Below are positions 1 through 9,014 of a DNA stretch of 24,597 nt, one piece after another (positions within the stretch are counted from its first letter, which is position 1; the number at the start of each line of letters is the position of its first letter). The position numbers and the translations under genes were made by a program. The stretch is from Amphimedon queenslandica (taxonomy: Eukaryota > Porifera > Demospongiae > Haplosclerida > Niphatidae), in assembly GCF_000090795.2 (NCBI RefSeq), contig NW_003547094.1, positions 1 to 24,597 of the forward strand, given 5' to 3'. The notes beneath the pieces are model-generated. The model was not told where the DNA came from and made no database searches. It saw only the letters and a list, made by a program, of their open reading frames with translations.

Positions 1-1
1 C

Positions 2-590
2 ATGAACCATTTGATCTCTCTCATGTAAAGGGGAGGTCTGGTCACACAGAGGCATAATGAAGTACGTGATGCTTTTGGAGACCTTGCCTCCCTTGCTTAC
101 AGTCAGGTAGTAAGAGAGCCAGTAGTACGTGAAGGACATAATTCCACCAACAGCCCCAGCCCTTGTGGCTGATCTCTCTGTTTGTGGTGTATGGATGCCT
201 CAGTCCGAGGTGTTGTTTGACGTCAGGATTATTGATACTGACGCCCGGTCTTACCGCAACCGTTCACCACCAGATGTATTGTCCGCAGCTGAGGAACAGA
301 AAAAGAAAAAGTATCACCAGGCTTCTACTGAAAGGAGAGCTCAGTTTACCCCTTTATGTGTTTCTGTCGATGGGATGATGGGAAAGGAAGCATCTATGTT
401 TGTAAAGAGATTATCTGAGAGACTGTCAATAAAGTGGGGTCAGAACTATAGTGGTGTCGTATGTTGGGTTCGTACAAGACTCACTTTTGCAATACTGAGA
501 GCAACCATCTTATGTCTCAGAGGATCCCGGACGAAATGGCGTTCCATCAACATTGCTGATGGATCACCCCTCAACTTAATTATGACCTAA
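2..590 (+). pseudogene. C-terminal tail of a LINE-like retroelement polyprotein, frame-broken
   Basis: Three reading frames in succession give one continuous protein-like tail. Near base 25 a Cys-Lys pair is followed by GGLVTQRHNEVRDAFGDLAS (bases about 34-92), a Cys/His cluster that I associate with the region after the reverse transcriptase domain of some animal retroelements. Near base 160 the frame shifts, and 129-590 then reads through VWMPQSEVLFDVRIIDTDA, a Lys-rich stretch, FTPLCVSVDGMMGKEA and RATILCLRGSRTKWRS to a stop at 588-590. The reverse transcriptase core itself lies outside the window. Frameshifts near 30 and 160 and a stop in the first frame show that it is dead. The family assignment rests on my memory of similar tails, so the class (LINE or another RT element) is less certain than the statement that it is mobile-element derived. 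Confidence 0.6.
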
Positions 591-1073
591 ATATTTATTA
601 TTACCTTCAATTTTACTTTTATTTCTGCTTATTCTATTTTATCTATCTTATTTTATTTTATTTTATTTCTCTTCACTAATTTTTGTTCATCCCACATCTA
701 AGTGCTCTTTCTGTGTTTTTATAATAATAATAATAATAATAGTATTAATAATAATAATAATAACAACAATAATAACAACAATAATAATAAGTTAAAGGGA
801 GGGACCCAGAGGTAAAGAGTCACAAATTAAACTGGCGTTCCCTCTCTGAATGGCTACAGACAGCCTCTGGAGTTAGTAGCTTGTGCTATTTTCCTCTCCC
901 GTGAGATGCCGAATCCTATGACCAAGGTGGTGAATAAGATGACGAGATCAAGGACCCAGCGCACCGAGTGACTCAATAGCCAGAGGACAAAATAAGATAT
1001 ATATATATTATATTAATTTTTTAAGAAATTTTTTAATAATTGTTATTTTAAAAGCAATAATGGCATAATAGAG
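591..1073. other. gene-free stretch after the retroelement tail
   Basis: Bases 600-720 are T-rich with repeated TTTTA. 721-790 is a microsatellite. About 791-990 is a less AT-rich block that could be the 3' untranslated region of the upstream retroelement. 995-1050 is again A/T only. I see no coding signal. Confidence 0.6.
721..790. repeat. (ATA/ATAACA)n microsatellite
   Basis: About 70 bases of ATA units with occasional G and C interruptions (TAGTAT, AACAAC). It could be the 3' tail of the retroelement, since many LINEs end in short tandem repeats, but its distance of about 130 bp from the stop codon leaves this open. Confidence 0.9.
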
Positions 1074-1884
1074 TTACATGCTTTGTTGTTTGCATTTGTG
1101 TAATGTCACATTGTAGCGTTTCAGATACACTATTAGGAGCATAGTCCAATACTGGTGAAATGAAAATACTGCTTTTTTGGTGTACTGTGTCAAAAGTGGG
1201 AAGAATACACCATACTGTTTCAGTGTAGGAAGCCTCTTAGATGCATTATCTAATGCATTGTGGAAAGGCTGGTACTCAGAAATTTTGCAATCCATATATT
1301 GGCACAAGTTAAGATTATTTTGAGTGCGTACGAGTGCAAATTGGTAGCAAGATGTAGTAAAGATTTAGGGCAATATGGGTTGCCATGATGTTACCTTGCT
1401 GTCATGATGAACTTGCACAGTATTGAACAAACCTTTTCTGAGTGTTCCAAAAATAAACCAGGCTCATCATACTGTATCTTATTATCCGAGTTGCTTTGAT
1501 TGCTGATCCATGACTGAAGGACCAAAAAGCCGGATTTGTGACTGATATGTGTTTTTATAACTAGATTTCTTTTACATGTTTTGACCTCATCCATAGTAAC
1601 TTTTGCACATTTTTCTTTAATTTAGAGAAAGTGATATCCGCTTCTTTTTGGGTGGTGAAGCAGTAGTTCCCACACACTTCAGCCGTAGATTGAAGAAGGT
1701 AAGAGGATAGCTACATAACAAAGAACAGCAAACTTTCATGTGACTAGTATGTGCATTCTGATGCACTGTGCATGCGCATGTATGAAGGCGCGTCATAGAC
1801 ACCCACATTCTAACAAAAGAAAAAAACATAAATTTGAAATATATCATATAAACCATTATAATATGTGCTTTAATAAAATAATAT
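1074..1884 (-). other. unidentified region with weak coding character
   Basis: On the minus strand there are open stretches at 1391-1594 (67 codons, separated by a single stop from about 40 further open codons) and 1074-1307 (77 codons). A GT at the end of the first (GCAAG|GTAACA on the minus strand, near 1391) resembles a splice donor, but no acceptor keeps the frame. I recognise no family. It may be a decayed element or a partial host gene. The open stretch on either strand at 1617-1856 has a composition (His/Cys/Met-rich) that looks accidental. Confidence 0.2.
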
Positions 1885-1926
1885 TTGCCCTCGAATTATT
1901 GCCGCATGTTGCTCTTGCACAGTAGT

Positions 1927-2145
1927 ATTAATGCAAAATTGCACATGTTAGCTGTAGAGGAAGCGCAAAAAGTTGGAACAGCTACTGATGAAATGGAGCT
2001 GAAGTTATTAGTCATCGCACTTGAATACTATTTACCAATGTATTGTATGAACAGTGCTCTTGATGCTGAAATTAATTGTACCTTGGACAGAATGCAAGGA
2101 AATACGGTACAATACTATAGACATGAGTTGGATTTCAATGATTGA
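1927..2145 (+). CDS. unidentified coding-like segment
   Basis: An open frame of about 72 codons ends in TGA at 2143-2145. It has plausible protein composition: an acidic, helical stretch (EEAQKVGTATDEMELKLL) followed by two Cys and an Asp/Glu-rich end. No domain is recognised. The possible start is an in-frame ATG at 1885-1887 or an exon boundary near 1920. Directly after the stop comes a short palindrome (AGCCCGAGGGCT), which often marks repeat termini. It may be the last piece of a mobile-element gene. Low confidence. Confidence 0.25.
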   Translation: MNAKLHMLAVEEAQKVGTATDEMELKLLVIALEYYLPMYCMNSALDAEINCTLDRMQGNTVQYYRHELDFND

Positions 2146-2220
2146 ACTATAGCCCGAGGGCTACATGTCCAAGGGCTGTATCACGCCCAAGTACACCAAC
2201 CAGTGGTCTATTTTTTGGGT

Positions 2221-2550
2221 ATACCGTACTTCCTCTAAATATTTGACATTCTAAATTTGAAAATAAATAATTATTTCAAAATTTCTACCATAATTCATTC
2301 TAAAAATTCGATTTTAATATTATTGTTCCACGTGGTTCTAAAATCATCACTTACCTAAGTTCAGTATGAGAGAAGGATACTCTGAACAGCCAGGTTAGTA
2401 TATAGCTGGTTTCGTATATAAATGGGTCCCTCCAAATTGAACAAAATAATTTATTCATGAGCTTCATAGCTACTCTCCCTCTAAAAATTTGTTTTAGAAA
2501 ATTACAAATACAAAACTTTATGTGACGAATTTTTAGAGGAAATATGGTAT
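2221..2550. mobile_element. MITE family A, copy 1
   Basis: The ends are inverted repeats. The left end reads ATACCGTACTTCCTCTAAAT (from 2221), and the reverse complement of the right end reads ATACCATATTTCCTCTAAAA (from 2550): 16 of 20 match. The interior is AT-rich with no ORF. The same terminus (TACCATATTTC / TACCGTAATCC) bounds the element at 14973-15233. A target duplication is not clear; a TA or AT dinucleotide at the boundary is compatible. A non-autonomous DNA transposon is the best reading. Confidence 0.65.
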
Positions 2551-3336
2551 TGACCAGTTATAGTGTGTTATACAGGAGCTATTTTAAAATGATGACACCT
2601 TTTTCAAATGGCAGATATACCAAAATATAAACCGAATGACTACAAAGGATGTCACACTGATTATATACGTAATGAAAGAACAGCTAAATGAACATATAAA
2701 ATGTATTGTATACCAGTTAATTTTTGCAGTAGAAAATTTTACCAAAATTAATCTTGCATTTCTAATTAGTTTTTGTAAATGGCTTGCAGTCTGCACCATG
2801 TGGCAATGAAATGCAGGATTATTGGTGAAAAAACTTTGCAAAGGAGCAAGATATGGCAAAATTCATGCAAATATTTCACTACAAAAAATACCAATATATG
2901 ATATGCTATGAATAAAGTTATACTTAGATACAATTATTATCATGGATTAAAGGGGCAGAAAGAGTGAAGAGGGATTGGAACAAGATAGGTATAAGAATAT
3001 TATTAGTGCATGTGACGTGTAATGTATGAATGTCAGTATAGATTACACGCATTTGTATGTAATGTAATGTATGTGATGTAGCTTTTACTGTATAAAAAGA
3101 GTGAGAGATACTTGTAAATCAAGAAATAATGGGAAAGAGTAAGAGAGAGTTTAAAAGAATTAATAAGTGTACTTACAGTATTAGTGTATAACGTGCATGT
3201 ACAGTTATGCTTGTATAGATAACCACTACATGTTTGCAATGTTACATTATCAGGAATAAGGAAGATACATGTACATTGTAAGATATGGGGGAGACTTGAA
3301 TAAAGAAGAAAGTGAAAGTGTTACATTATACCTGTA
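2551..3336. other. AT-rich stretch without a recognised gene
   Basis: It is open on the minus strand at 2584-2859, but the predicted protein is Phe/Ile/Ser-rich without motifs and is probably accidental. 3010-3080 contains irregular TGTAATGTATG repeats, and 3120-3320 is purine-rich (GAAAGAGTAAGAGAGAG). No TIR was found for the adjacent mariner relic. Confidence 0.5.
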
Positions 3337-4005
3337 TCAATATCCAGTGGGGCTGCCATTGCATTCTATCATTTTTTGATTACTTTAGTTAAGTTTCTGA
3401 CCGAGTTAGTACCTCTTGTTCAATATAAATTTTCTCAAAACCGCATAATTCCTTCGACTAATGCCTCATTCTTTTGTGGCTTCACTACTCTCGTTACATG
3501 TCATTTTTGCTTGTGTCATAAATGTAAAGATCATGAGATTCTGGTGTGGTTTGCCACTAATTGATAGTGCTGGCTTCTAACCATTTCTTGACTTCCTTTC
3601 TGGAATGATTTGGATCGTTCTTCTGTATCAAGTATAAAAATGGCTTTACATGCTGTAATCAGGTTGAGATTACTCAGCTAGGAAAACTATGTAATCCGTA
3701 CAGTTTTGGGCCTGCTTCATATATCTGTTTACTGGGAAATATTGGAAACATGACAGAATCTTGATAGGACTCTATGCAAACAAAAGCAGTGTTCAAACTG
3801 TATTGTTGTAGAACACAATCCGTTTTGTGTTGCTGTGTAAACCCATACTCAGTCCGTTGCCCAAAACTTTAATGAAGCCATCTGAATTCATTTGTCCTAC
3901 AAACAACATGGGTGTCTTTCCTTGGCAACCCGCACTAGCCCATGTACGTAGGGGTTCAGACACTAATCTAAATATGGGGTCATTTTTTACACCAATGTAC
4001 ATTCA
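3337..4005 (-). pseudogene. Tc1/mariner transposase, C-terminal half, decayed
   Basis: On the minus strand the order of motifs is that of a Tc1-like DDE transposase spread over shifting frames. They are a VHG/WASAG segment (the usual VW.GIS) near 3930, GKTPMLFVGQMNSDGFIKVL near 3870-3930, then KNDPNHSRKEVKKWLE (the DNDPKHTS region of the second catalytic Asp) near 3620, and TTPESHD (normally TPPESPDLNPIEN, with the catalytic Glu after it) near 3570. A VVKPQKNEALVEGIMRF segment follows near 3460, and the C-terminus is ECNGSPTGY with a stop at 3337-3339. The N-terminal helix-turn-helix part is not visible. Several frameshifts and stops make it non-functional. The second Asp itself appears as Asn/Lys-Asn-Asp in the decayed copy. 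Confidence 0.82.
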
Positions 4006-4009
4006 TTAA

Positions 4010-4282
4010 TTTAATTATATTTAATATGACACAAAAATTTTAGTGAATTCATCAGTTATACTAATGTACTCCTTAGCAATAATTACTGAATCTATGTTAT
4101 CAGTAACTTGCTTACGTGCATGTAACAGTATGGAATTGTTTAAAAGTTTTGTCACTAATTCTTATCATGATGATGTTAGCAGACTTTTTATTACTGAAAA
4201 GTACCTTCAAATGTTGCTGAAGCAATTGGAAACGTTTAATATAATCGTAAAATAAGATGTACACATGATAGCATGTTTTGAT
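4010..4282. other. stretch between mariner and MITE, no recognised gene
   Basis: An open frame of 70 codons on the plus strand (4043-4255) has no recognisable motif. The missing N-terminal half of the mariner transposase and the missing C-terminus of the ZMYM-like hAT gene would both be expected here, but neither can be read in any frame. Confidence 0.4.
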
Positions 4283-4517
4283 ATGACCATAATTGCAAAA
4301 TGTACCTTATGGCGGATTTTAAATTTCATCCTTATAATGAAGGTTATGAACCTGTGAGTGCTCTGTCAGGCAACCATTGTTTCTAAATGTTACATTGTAA
4401 CTTTTTGCATCCTGTGGAGAAATTTCATGATAAATTGAGCTCAGGAAGTTGGATTTTTTGGCTATGACAGATTTCACTACGCGCCATAAGGTACCATTTA
4501 TCAAGTATGGTCACATA
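4283..4517 (-). mobile_element. MITE family B, copy 1
   Basis: The termini are inverted repeats of about 33 bp: left TGACCATAATTGCAAAATGT then ACCTTATGGCG; right (reverse complement) TGTGACCATACTTGATAAAT then GGTACCTTATGGCG. The interior matches the reverse complement of the element at 16288-16511, sharing for example GTTACATTGTAACTTTTTGC and GAGCTCAGGAAGTTGGATT. A TA precedes each end, which would fit a TA target duplication of Tc1/mariner-type elements. It sits where the hAT transposase relic upstream stops being readable. Confidence 0.8.
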
Positions 4518-6185
4518 TGATTTGCTGCTCTTTATTGCATCACAATTTGTCCTATTAGAGGTTACAGTTTAAATTTCAGGAAGAGCCCTTTTACTAACAT
4601 CTGGCAGTACCACAAAATGCCACTTCAGGTCTGATATGCTAATGTCATCCTTAAAAAGTGACTCATCAAAGGATTTCAAATGGTAATCAAATACTTTTTT
4701 GTTGGCAGCTTAAACATTTCTTAAATGGATAATACAGGAGAAATAATCTCATTACTAAATATTGTCAATAATTCTCCATATAGATACTCACATGGTTCAT
4801 AAAACTGATGCTGGTGGTACTCCATTTTTAGAAAACCTGTGCTAGTCCATTCCCCTTAAGTGTCTTGCAAGACGTTTTCTGTATCTTGGTAAATTAGGTA
4901 ACAATAATGCCATACCTCAGGGCTTCTGTTACAATGCTGCTGTAAAATTTAATGAATGTATCATCTGACCAAATTTGTTGTAGTAAGACTTAGCAAATTC
5001 TACTGCTGTAAGAGCTTCTTATAATTTTATATCCTTCCTTTGCAGTGCTGAAAAAACCTGCTCTGTTCCACTAAAGTGGAGGTGGCATAGCTTAATCCCA
5101 AAGTATGTATTAAATGATTTCAGAGATTGTAGCTACCCACCAGCTTTCATTCCATATTTACCATGAGCTGTTTGATAAATCTCATCCATTGTATCTTGAA
5201 GTACCTCGTAATCTTTCACAACAGCTTAAAGAGCTGCTGTTCTATCTGTCCACCTTGTTGCGCATAGGTAACACCTTCAACTGGATTACACCTAAAAAAA
5301 ATTAAGACGTTTTTGCCAATAGCGAATAAAATTGCTGATCACATGAACAGTAAATAAGCTATCACAGATATAGAATAATTTTCTGCGTGTATCTTGGAGG
5401 CATAAATTACGCATTGCACATATACAGCTGTAGGCACTTCAGAACAAGATCTTGTAGCCACAGCCAATCTTATACCTTGAATATTAGAGGTGCCATATTA
5501 ATGCTTGCCCCTACAGAAACTATTGGTAAGCTACATCCTATCAAAACATCCTTCATTAGGCTAAATAGCATTTCAGTAGTAGTATTGGGAACTTTAAAGA
5601 ATTAAATTTGACCTTCATACGTGTCACTTACCCATAGTATTGCTATAGTCTTTCTTTAGTACTGGAAACAGCAGTAGCTTCATCAGCTATTACAGAAAAC
5701 CACATTGGTCCATTAACACTTCTGATACAACTTATCACCTCTCTCATAACTGACTGACATGCCAATGTGACAATCTCATAAACAACTTGACAAGATATAA
5801 AACAGTTCTCTTTTAAGAATTATTTCATAAAGTCACCACCTTTACTTAATGTAAGAAGTTAAGGTAATAATCTTCAGAAGAAATGTGATGATGGAAAGGA
5901 ATAGCTTGACAAGCCAGATACCTGATAGCTCTTATCTGTCTTAGGAGGCCTCCTCTTTTTAGTTGCGGTAAATGACATACCAGTGAAATTAGTTGTTTAA
6001 CTATTAAAGTACCTTCATGGTTAGGCTACTTAGCATGTACTTCTTTATGTGCTAGTGAGGATTCATGATACTTAAACTTCTCAGACGCTTGTTCAAATTG
6101 TTAAACCTACTTTTACTGAAAGCTTTGGCAGCAGATTTGCAGAAGGTGAAAAGGCTGTGTAAGTATGCTTGTTGACTGTAGAAAA
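4518..6185 (-). pseudogene. ZMYM1-like (DUF4371) hAT transposase relic
   Basis: Read on the minus strand from about 6185 downward, in changing frames. It begins with the end of a TTF-type zinc finger (AAKAFSKSRFNN, then EKFKYHESSLAHKEVHAK, about 6050-6140). Next come LRQIRAIRYLACQAIPFHHH (about 5890-5950), MREVISCIRS...WFSVIADEATAVSS (the first catalytic Asp region, about 5670-5750) and a KDVLIGCSLPIVSVGAS segment (about 5500-5560). These are followed by CATRWTDRTAAL (about 5230-5260), YFGIKLCHLHFSGTEQV (about 5050-5110), LPRYRKRLARHLRGMD (about 4840-4890) and finally KSFDESLFKDDISISDLKW (about 4620-4680). This is the order of DUF4371/hAT proteins annotated as zinc finger MYM-type protein 1-like. 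The C-terminal dimerisation domain is absent: the reading ends at the MITE at 4517. Many stops make it dead. Confidence 0.85.
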
Positions 6186-6348
6186 ACAATACTTTCTCAA
6201 TTGTCAAACAAAGAGTTAAGCATGAAAACTTTTTTATGAAAGTCTATTAGAAAATTTGTTTTGCCAAGTGACAAACGTCCAAGGAACTTTTAACTGCTTA
6301 GTAGATATGGTACATGATAGTTAAAGCAGCAGCCTGCTGAACAACTTA

Positions 6349-6356
6349 ATGTTATC
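6349..6356. repeat. 8-bp target site duplication, left (ATGTTATC)
   Basis: ATGTTATC precedes the left terminus of the hAT element; GTGTTATC follows the right terminus at 8634-8641. Seven of eight bases match, and the 8-bp length is diagnostic of hAT insertion. Confidence 0.85.
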
Positions 6357-6386
6357 TAGGACTGGGCAATAGTATCAATAGTTGCA

Positions 6387-6447
6387 CTATCATGATAGCC
6401 GTACAGCTATCACGATAGTGGTACTGTTATTCTACCTATCACGATAG
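6387..6447. repeat. left subterminal repeats CTATCACGATAG x3
   Basis: Three near-palindromic 12-mers at 6387, 6407 and 6436, spaced 20 and 29 bases apart. The related 12-mer CTATCGTGATAT occurs twice near the right end. These are likely transposase-binding motifs, inferred from the arrangement known in hAT elements. Confidence 0.7.
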
Positions 6448-6548
6448 TTATCATGTATACATTGAGCATGCGCATACGTGACACATGACAGCTGTAATCA
6501 TAATCCTCTTACTGTACTGAATGGCAAACTTTCCTTCCACTGGAAGGC

Positions 6549-8426
6549 AGTAAAAGTGCAGTTTGGAAGTACTTTGGTTTTCCATAAATAAATGGATAAA
6601 TCACTACTACAAGGAAGGACTGTAAATAATGTTACTTGCAAGTTGTGTCTAAAACAGCTGAAATATTCAGGCAATACTACAAACCTTCATTTCCATCTTA
6701 AAGAGCACCAGAATATTTAGCTTTGCCAACAGAGGAAAAGTCAAACCAAGAGCATCAGCACAACCAACTATTTCTCAGTCCTTTGGAGCTACTCAAAAGC
6801 TATCCCCTGCTACACCAAGATGGAACAAGTTAACAGATTCTATTTGCTATTATATAGCTAAAGTCATGCAGCCTTTGGATACAGTAGATGAAACAGGATT
6901 TCAGCTCCTTTTGCATACTTTTGAACCACGTTACAACCCAACTTGAAGAAAGACACTGACTACAAAGTACTTACTGCAAATGTTTGATACTGCTGTTTCC
7001 AAATTAAACAAAGAGGTTTCAGCATTAACATCATTTGCAATAAAGACAGACATATGGACATGACACGCTAACCATGCTTACACTAAAGTTACAGTCCATT
7101 TCATTAACAAGGATTTTGAAATCAACTATTACTTACTTGAGACAAAGGAGTTTCGAGACTCCCATACAGGTGAAAATGTGGCACAAGTGTTAGTAAGTAT
7201 TCTTGCTAATTGGGGTCTGTCTGAAAATTCTGTCTCAGCTATCACCACTGATAATGGCAGAAATGTAGCTGCTGCTGTGGGACAATTAGGATGGACCAAC
7301 ATTCCTGGCACAAGAGTTAGTAAGTATTCTTGCTGATTGGGGTCTGTCTGAAAATTCTGTCCCAGCTATCACCACTGATAATGGCAGAAATGTAGCTGCT
7401 GCTGTGGGACAATTAGGTTAGACCAACATTCCTTGCTTTTCACACACTTCAGTTATGTCTCGAAAAAGTTTTGAAGTTGCCTCAAGTTGCAAAGGCAATT
7501 AGTCGTAAAAAAATATCAACACATTTTCATCACTCCAGCAAGTCTTCCTATATTCTCAAGCAAAAACAAGAAAGCCTAGGACACAAAGAGCATGTCTGAA
7601 TTCAAAAGTTTTCTACTCGTTAAAATTCTGTATATTACATGGTCACTTGTATTTTAGAACAGCAGCAACCACTTTGTGCAACATTGCTTGAAATACACAA
7701 AACAGAGCTTATGCCCGCAGATGCTGAATTCAATTCCTTAAAAGAGTTTGTTAAAGTCATGAGGTTTTAGTTGATATTACAGAAGCAATAGGTTCTGAGC
7801 AGTGGATTACCATCTCCACAATGCGACAAGTTCTGTCTAAACTAAAAACTCATCTTGTCCAAAGTGCTACTGATAGTTCCCTTATGATGACAATGAAGAA
7901 GGTATTGTTTGATGATTTAAAAGATTGATTCACAGGGAACATACTAAATTTTCTCACTTAATCTACCATCTTTGATCCACGATTTAAGCACCTCAAATTT
8001 CTTCAGAGTGTGAAAAAAGAGAAGCAACCAAGAGTTTAAAACTCAACATTGACTCAATTCAGTACACAAGTGAAAGCACTATGTCCCTTCTAAAAGACCT
8101 AAGGGTGAACACAAGCTTTTGGATTTCATACAAGAGATGGTTGAAACAGAAATTTAATGGCCAGCAACTGAACAGTTGGAAATAGAGTTATCTCGTTACA
8201 TTGGTGACGAACATACCACTTCATCACCATTAGAGTGGTGGCAGTAAATAAAGGAAGTTATCCTTTGCTAGCCCAGCTAACTTCTAGGTTTGTTGCTGTC
8301 CCTGCTACATCAGTACCTTGTGAACGGGTTTTTAATATTGCAGGACATGTTGTTAATGAAAAGAGGGTCTGTTTATTACCTAGTTATGTAAACATGCTAG
8401 TGTTTCTTGCTGAAAACTTGGATTAA
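6549..8426 (+). pseudogene. ZBED-like hAT transposase, broken
   Basis: The N-terminal BED zinc finger is split over two frames: SAVWKYFGFP (6555-6585), then CKLCLKQLKY...HFHLKEH with a C-x2-C and H-x4-H pattern (about 6638-6712). The catalytic region follows: KVMQPLDTVDETGFQLLL (6860-6915), KTDIWT (7043-7060) with the first Asp, HFINKDFEINYYLLETKEF (7098-7155) and ITTDNGRNV with the second Asp (7241-7267). The C-terminal dimerisation domain is open at 8235-8426 with LTSRFVAVPATSVPCERVFN and LLPSYVNMLVFLAENLD before the TAA. Stops interrupt the gene at several points (for example after the BED finger at about 6718), and a 127-bp tandem duplication at 7180-7433 shifts the frame. The family normally has about 600-700 residues, which fits the 1.9 kb here. 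Confidence 0.88.
7180..7433 (+). repeat. 127-bp tandem duplication inside the hAT gene
   Basis: 7180-7306 and 7307-7433 are two consecutive copies differing by a handful of substitutions (both begin GGCACAAG and end ACCAACATTCCT). The unit encodes the segment around the second catalytic Asp (ITTDNGRNVAAAVGQLG). Because 127 is not a multiple of three, the duplication throws the downstream part out of frame. Confidence 0.92.
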
Positions 8427-8553
8427 AAAGATTAACAAGTACCTGTACATGTTATTTTGATTTTGAAAATTAATAATACATGCATTGATCAAGTACATTC
8501 TATTAAATTTTTATTACATTTTCACATTTAAAGTTTAAAAACCTATGGCTCAA

Positions 8554-8582
8554 CTATCGTGATATGTTCACTATCGTGATAT
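8554..8582. repeat. right subterminal repeats CTATCGTGATAT x2
   Basis: Two identical 12-mers 17 bases apart (start to start), the counterparts of the three left subterminal motifs of the same hAT element. Confidence 0.7.
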
Positions 8583-8704
8583 TAGAGTTAGTATATATCG
8601 CTACAGTGACATTACTACTATCACCCAGGCCTAGTGTTATCATTATGAGATTGGTCGCCATCAATTAGGATTGGCAAAATAGAATAAAGTTGATTTACAT
8701 CATT

Positions 8705-8895
8705 CTCCTGATCCTTCTCTAGACCTTGTTCCAGAAGCTCTTATGCTTCTTGCTTTTAGTATTCTTGGCTCTGAGGCTAAGCTGCTCCACTCCCACAAGC
8801 AATAATTCCAGAGGAATTGTCCTTCCTCTGTTCTTTGCACCATGCTCCACATTAATGACAAGGTCTGTTGAACTAGCCAATTCTCACTCATTAAT
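8705..8895 (-). CDS. unidentified coding-like segment
   Basis: One minus-strand frame reads about 50 codons of convincing protein: TDLVINVEHGAKNRGRT, then IPLELLLVGVEQLSLRAKNT, then a basic stretch KSKKHKSFWNKV. A TAG follows, then RRIRRMM and a second stop. The basic end resembles a C-terminus. AAG|GTCTAG at the first stop could alternatively be a weak splice donor. It lies just outside the right target duplication of the hAT element. I do not recognise the family; host exon and mobile-element fragment are both possible. Confidence 0.35.
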
Positions 8896-8982
8896 AATAT
8901 CAATAAATTTGTTTCAGTTAATAACTACATGTTTAATAACCAATTATTAAAAGTTGGGCATTGCCCTGTATCTAAAATATGA

Positions 8983-9014
8983 AGGCGCAGCTCAAGTATG
9001 GAGAGGCTGCGCCT
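8983..9014. repeat. 9-bp perfect hairpin
   Basis: AGGCGCAGC at 8983-8991 pairs with GCTGCGCCT at 9006-9014 around a 14-base loop. It is GC-rich in an AT-rich context. No terminator role is expected in a eukaryote; it may be an end of an unrecognised repeat. Confidence 0.6.

Larger units (their letters stand above)
6357..8633 (+). mobile_element. nearly complete hAT (ZBED-type) transposon, 2277 bp
   Basis: Left end TAGGACTGGGCAATAGTA; reverse complement of right end TAGGCCTGGGTGATAGTA (15 of 18 identical). It is flanked by an 8-bp target duplication with one mismatch. Subterminal palindromic repeats CTATCACGATAG occur at 6387-6398 (one change), 6407-6418 and 6436-6447, and CTATCGTGATAT at 8554-8565 and 8571-8582. 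Such clusters are where hAT transposases usually bind. The single gene inside is a frame-broken ZBED-like transposase, so the copy cannot move by itself, but its ends look competent for mobilisation in trans. Confidence 0.9.

Noticed and set aside
2584..2859. 91-codon minus-strand open frame
   Set aside because: Composition is dominated by Phe, Ile, Ser and Cys as expected from AT-rich noise; no motif and no splice-site support.
4043..4255. 70-codon plus-strand open frame
   Set aside because: No recognisable motif; lies between two decayed elements and fits neither.
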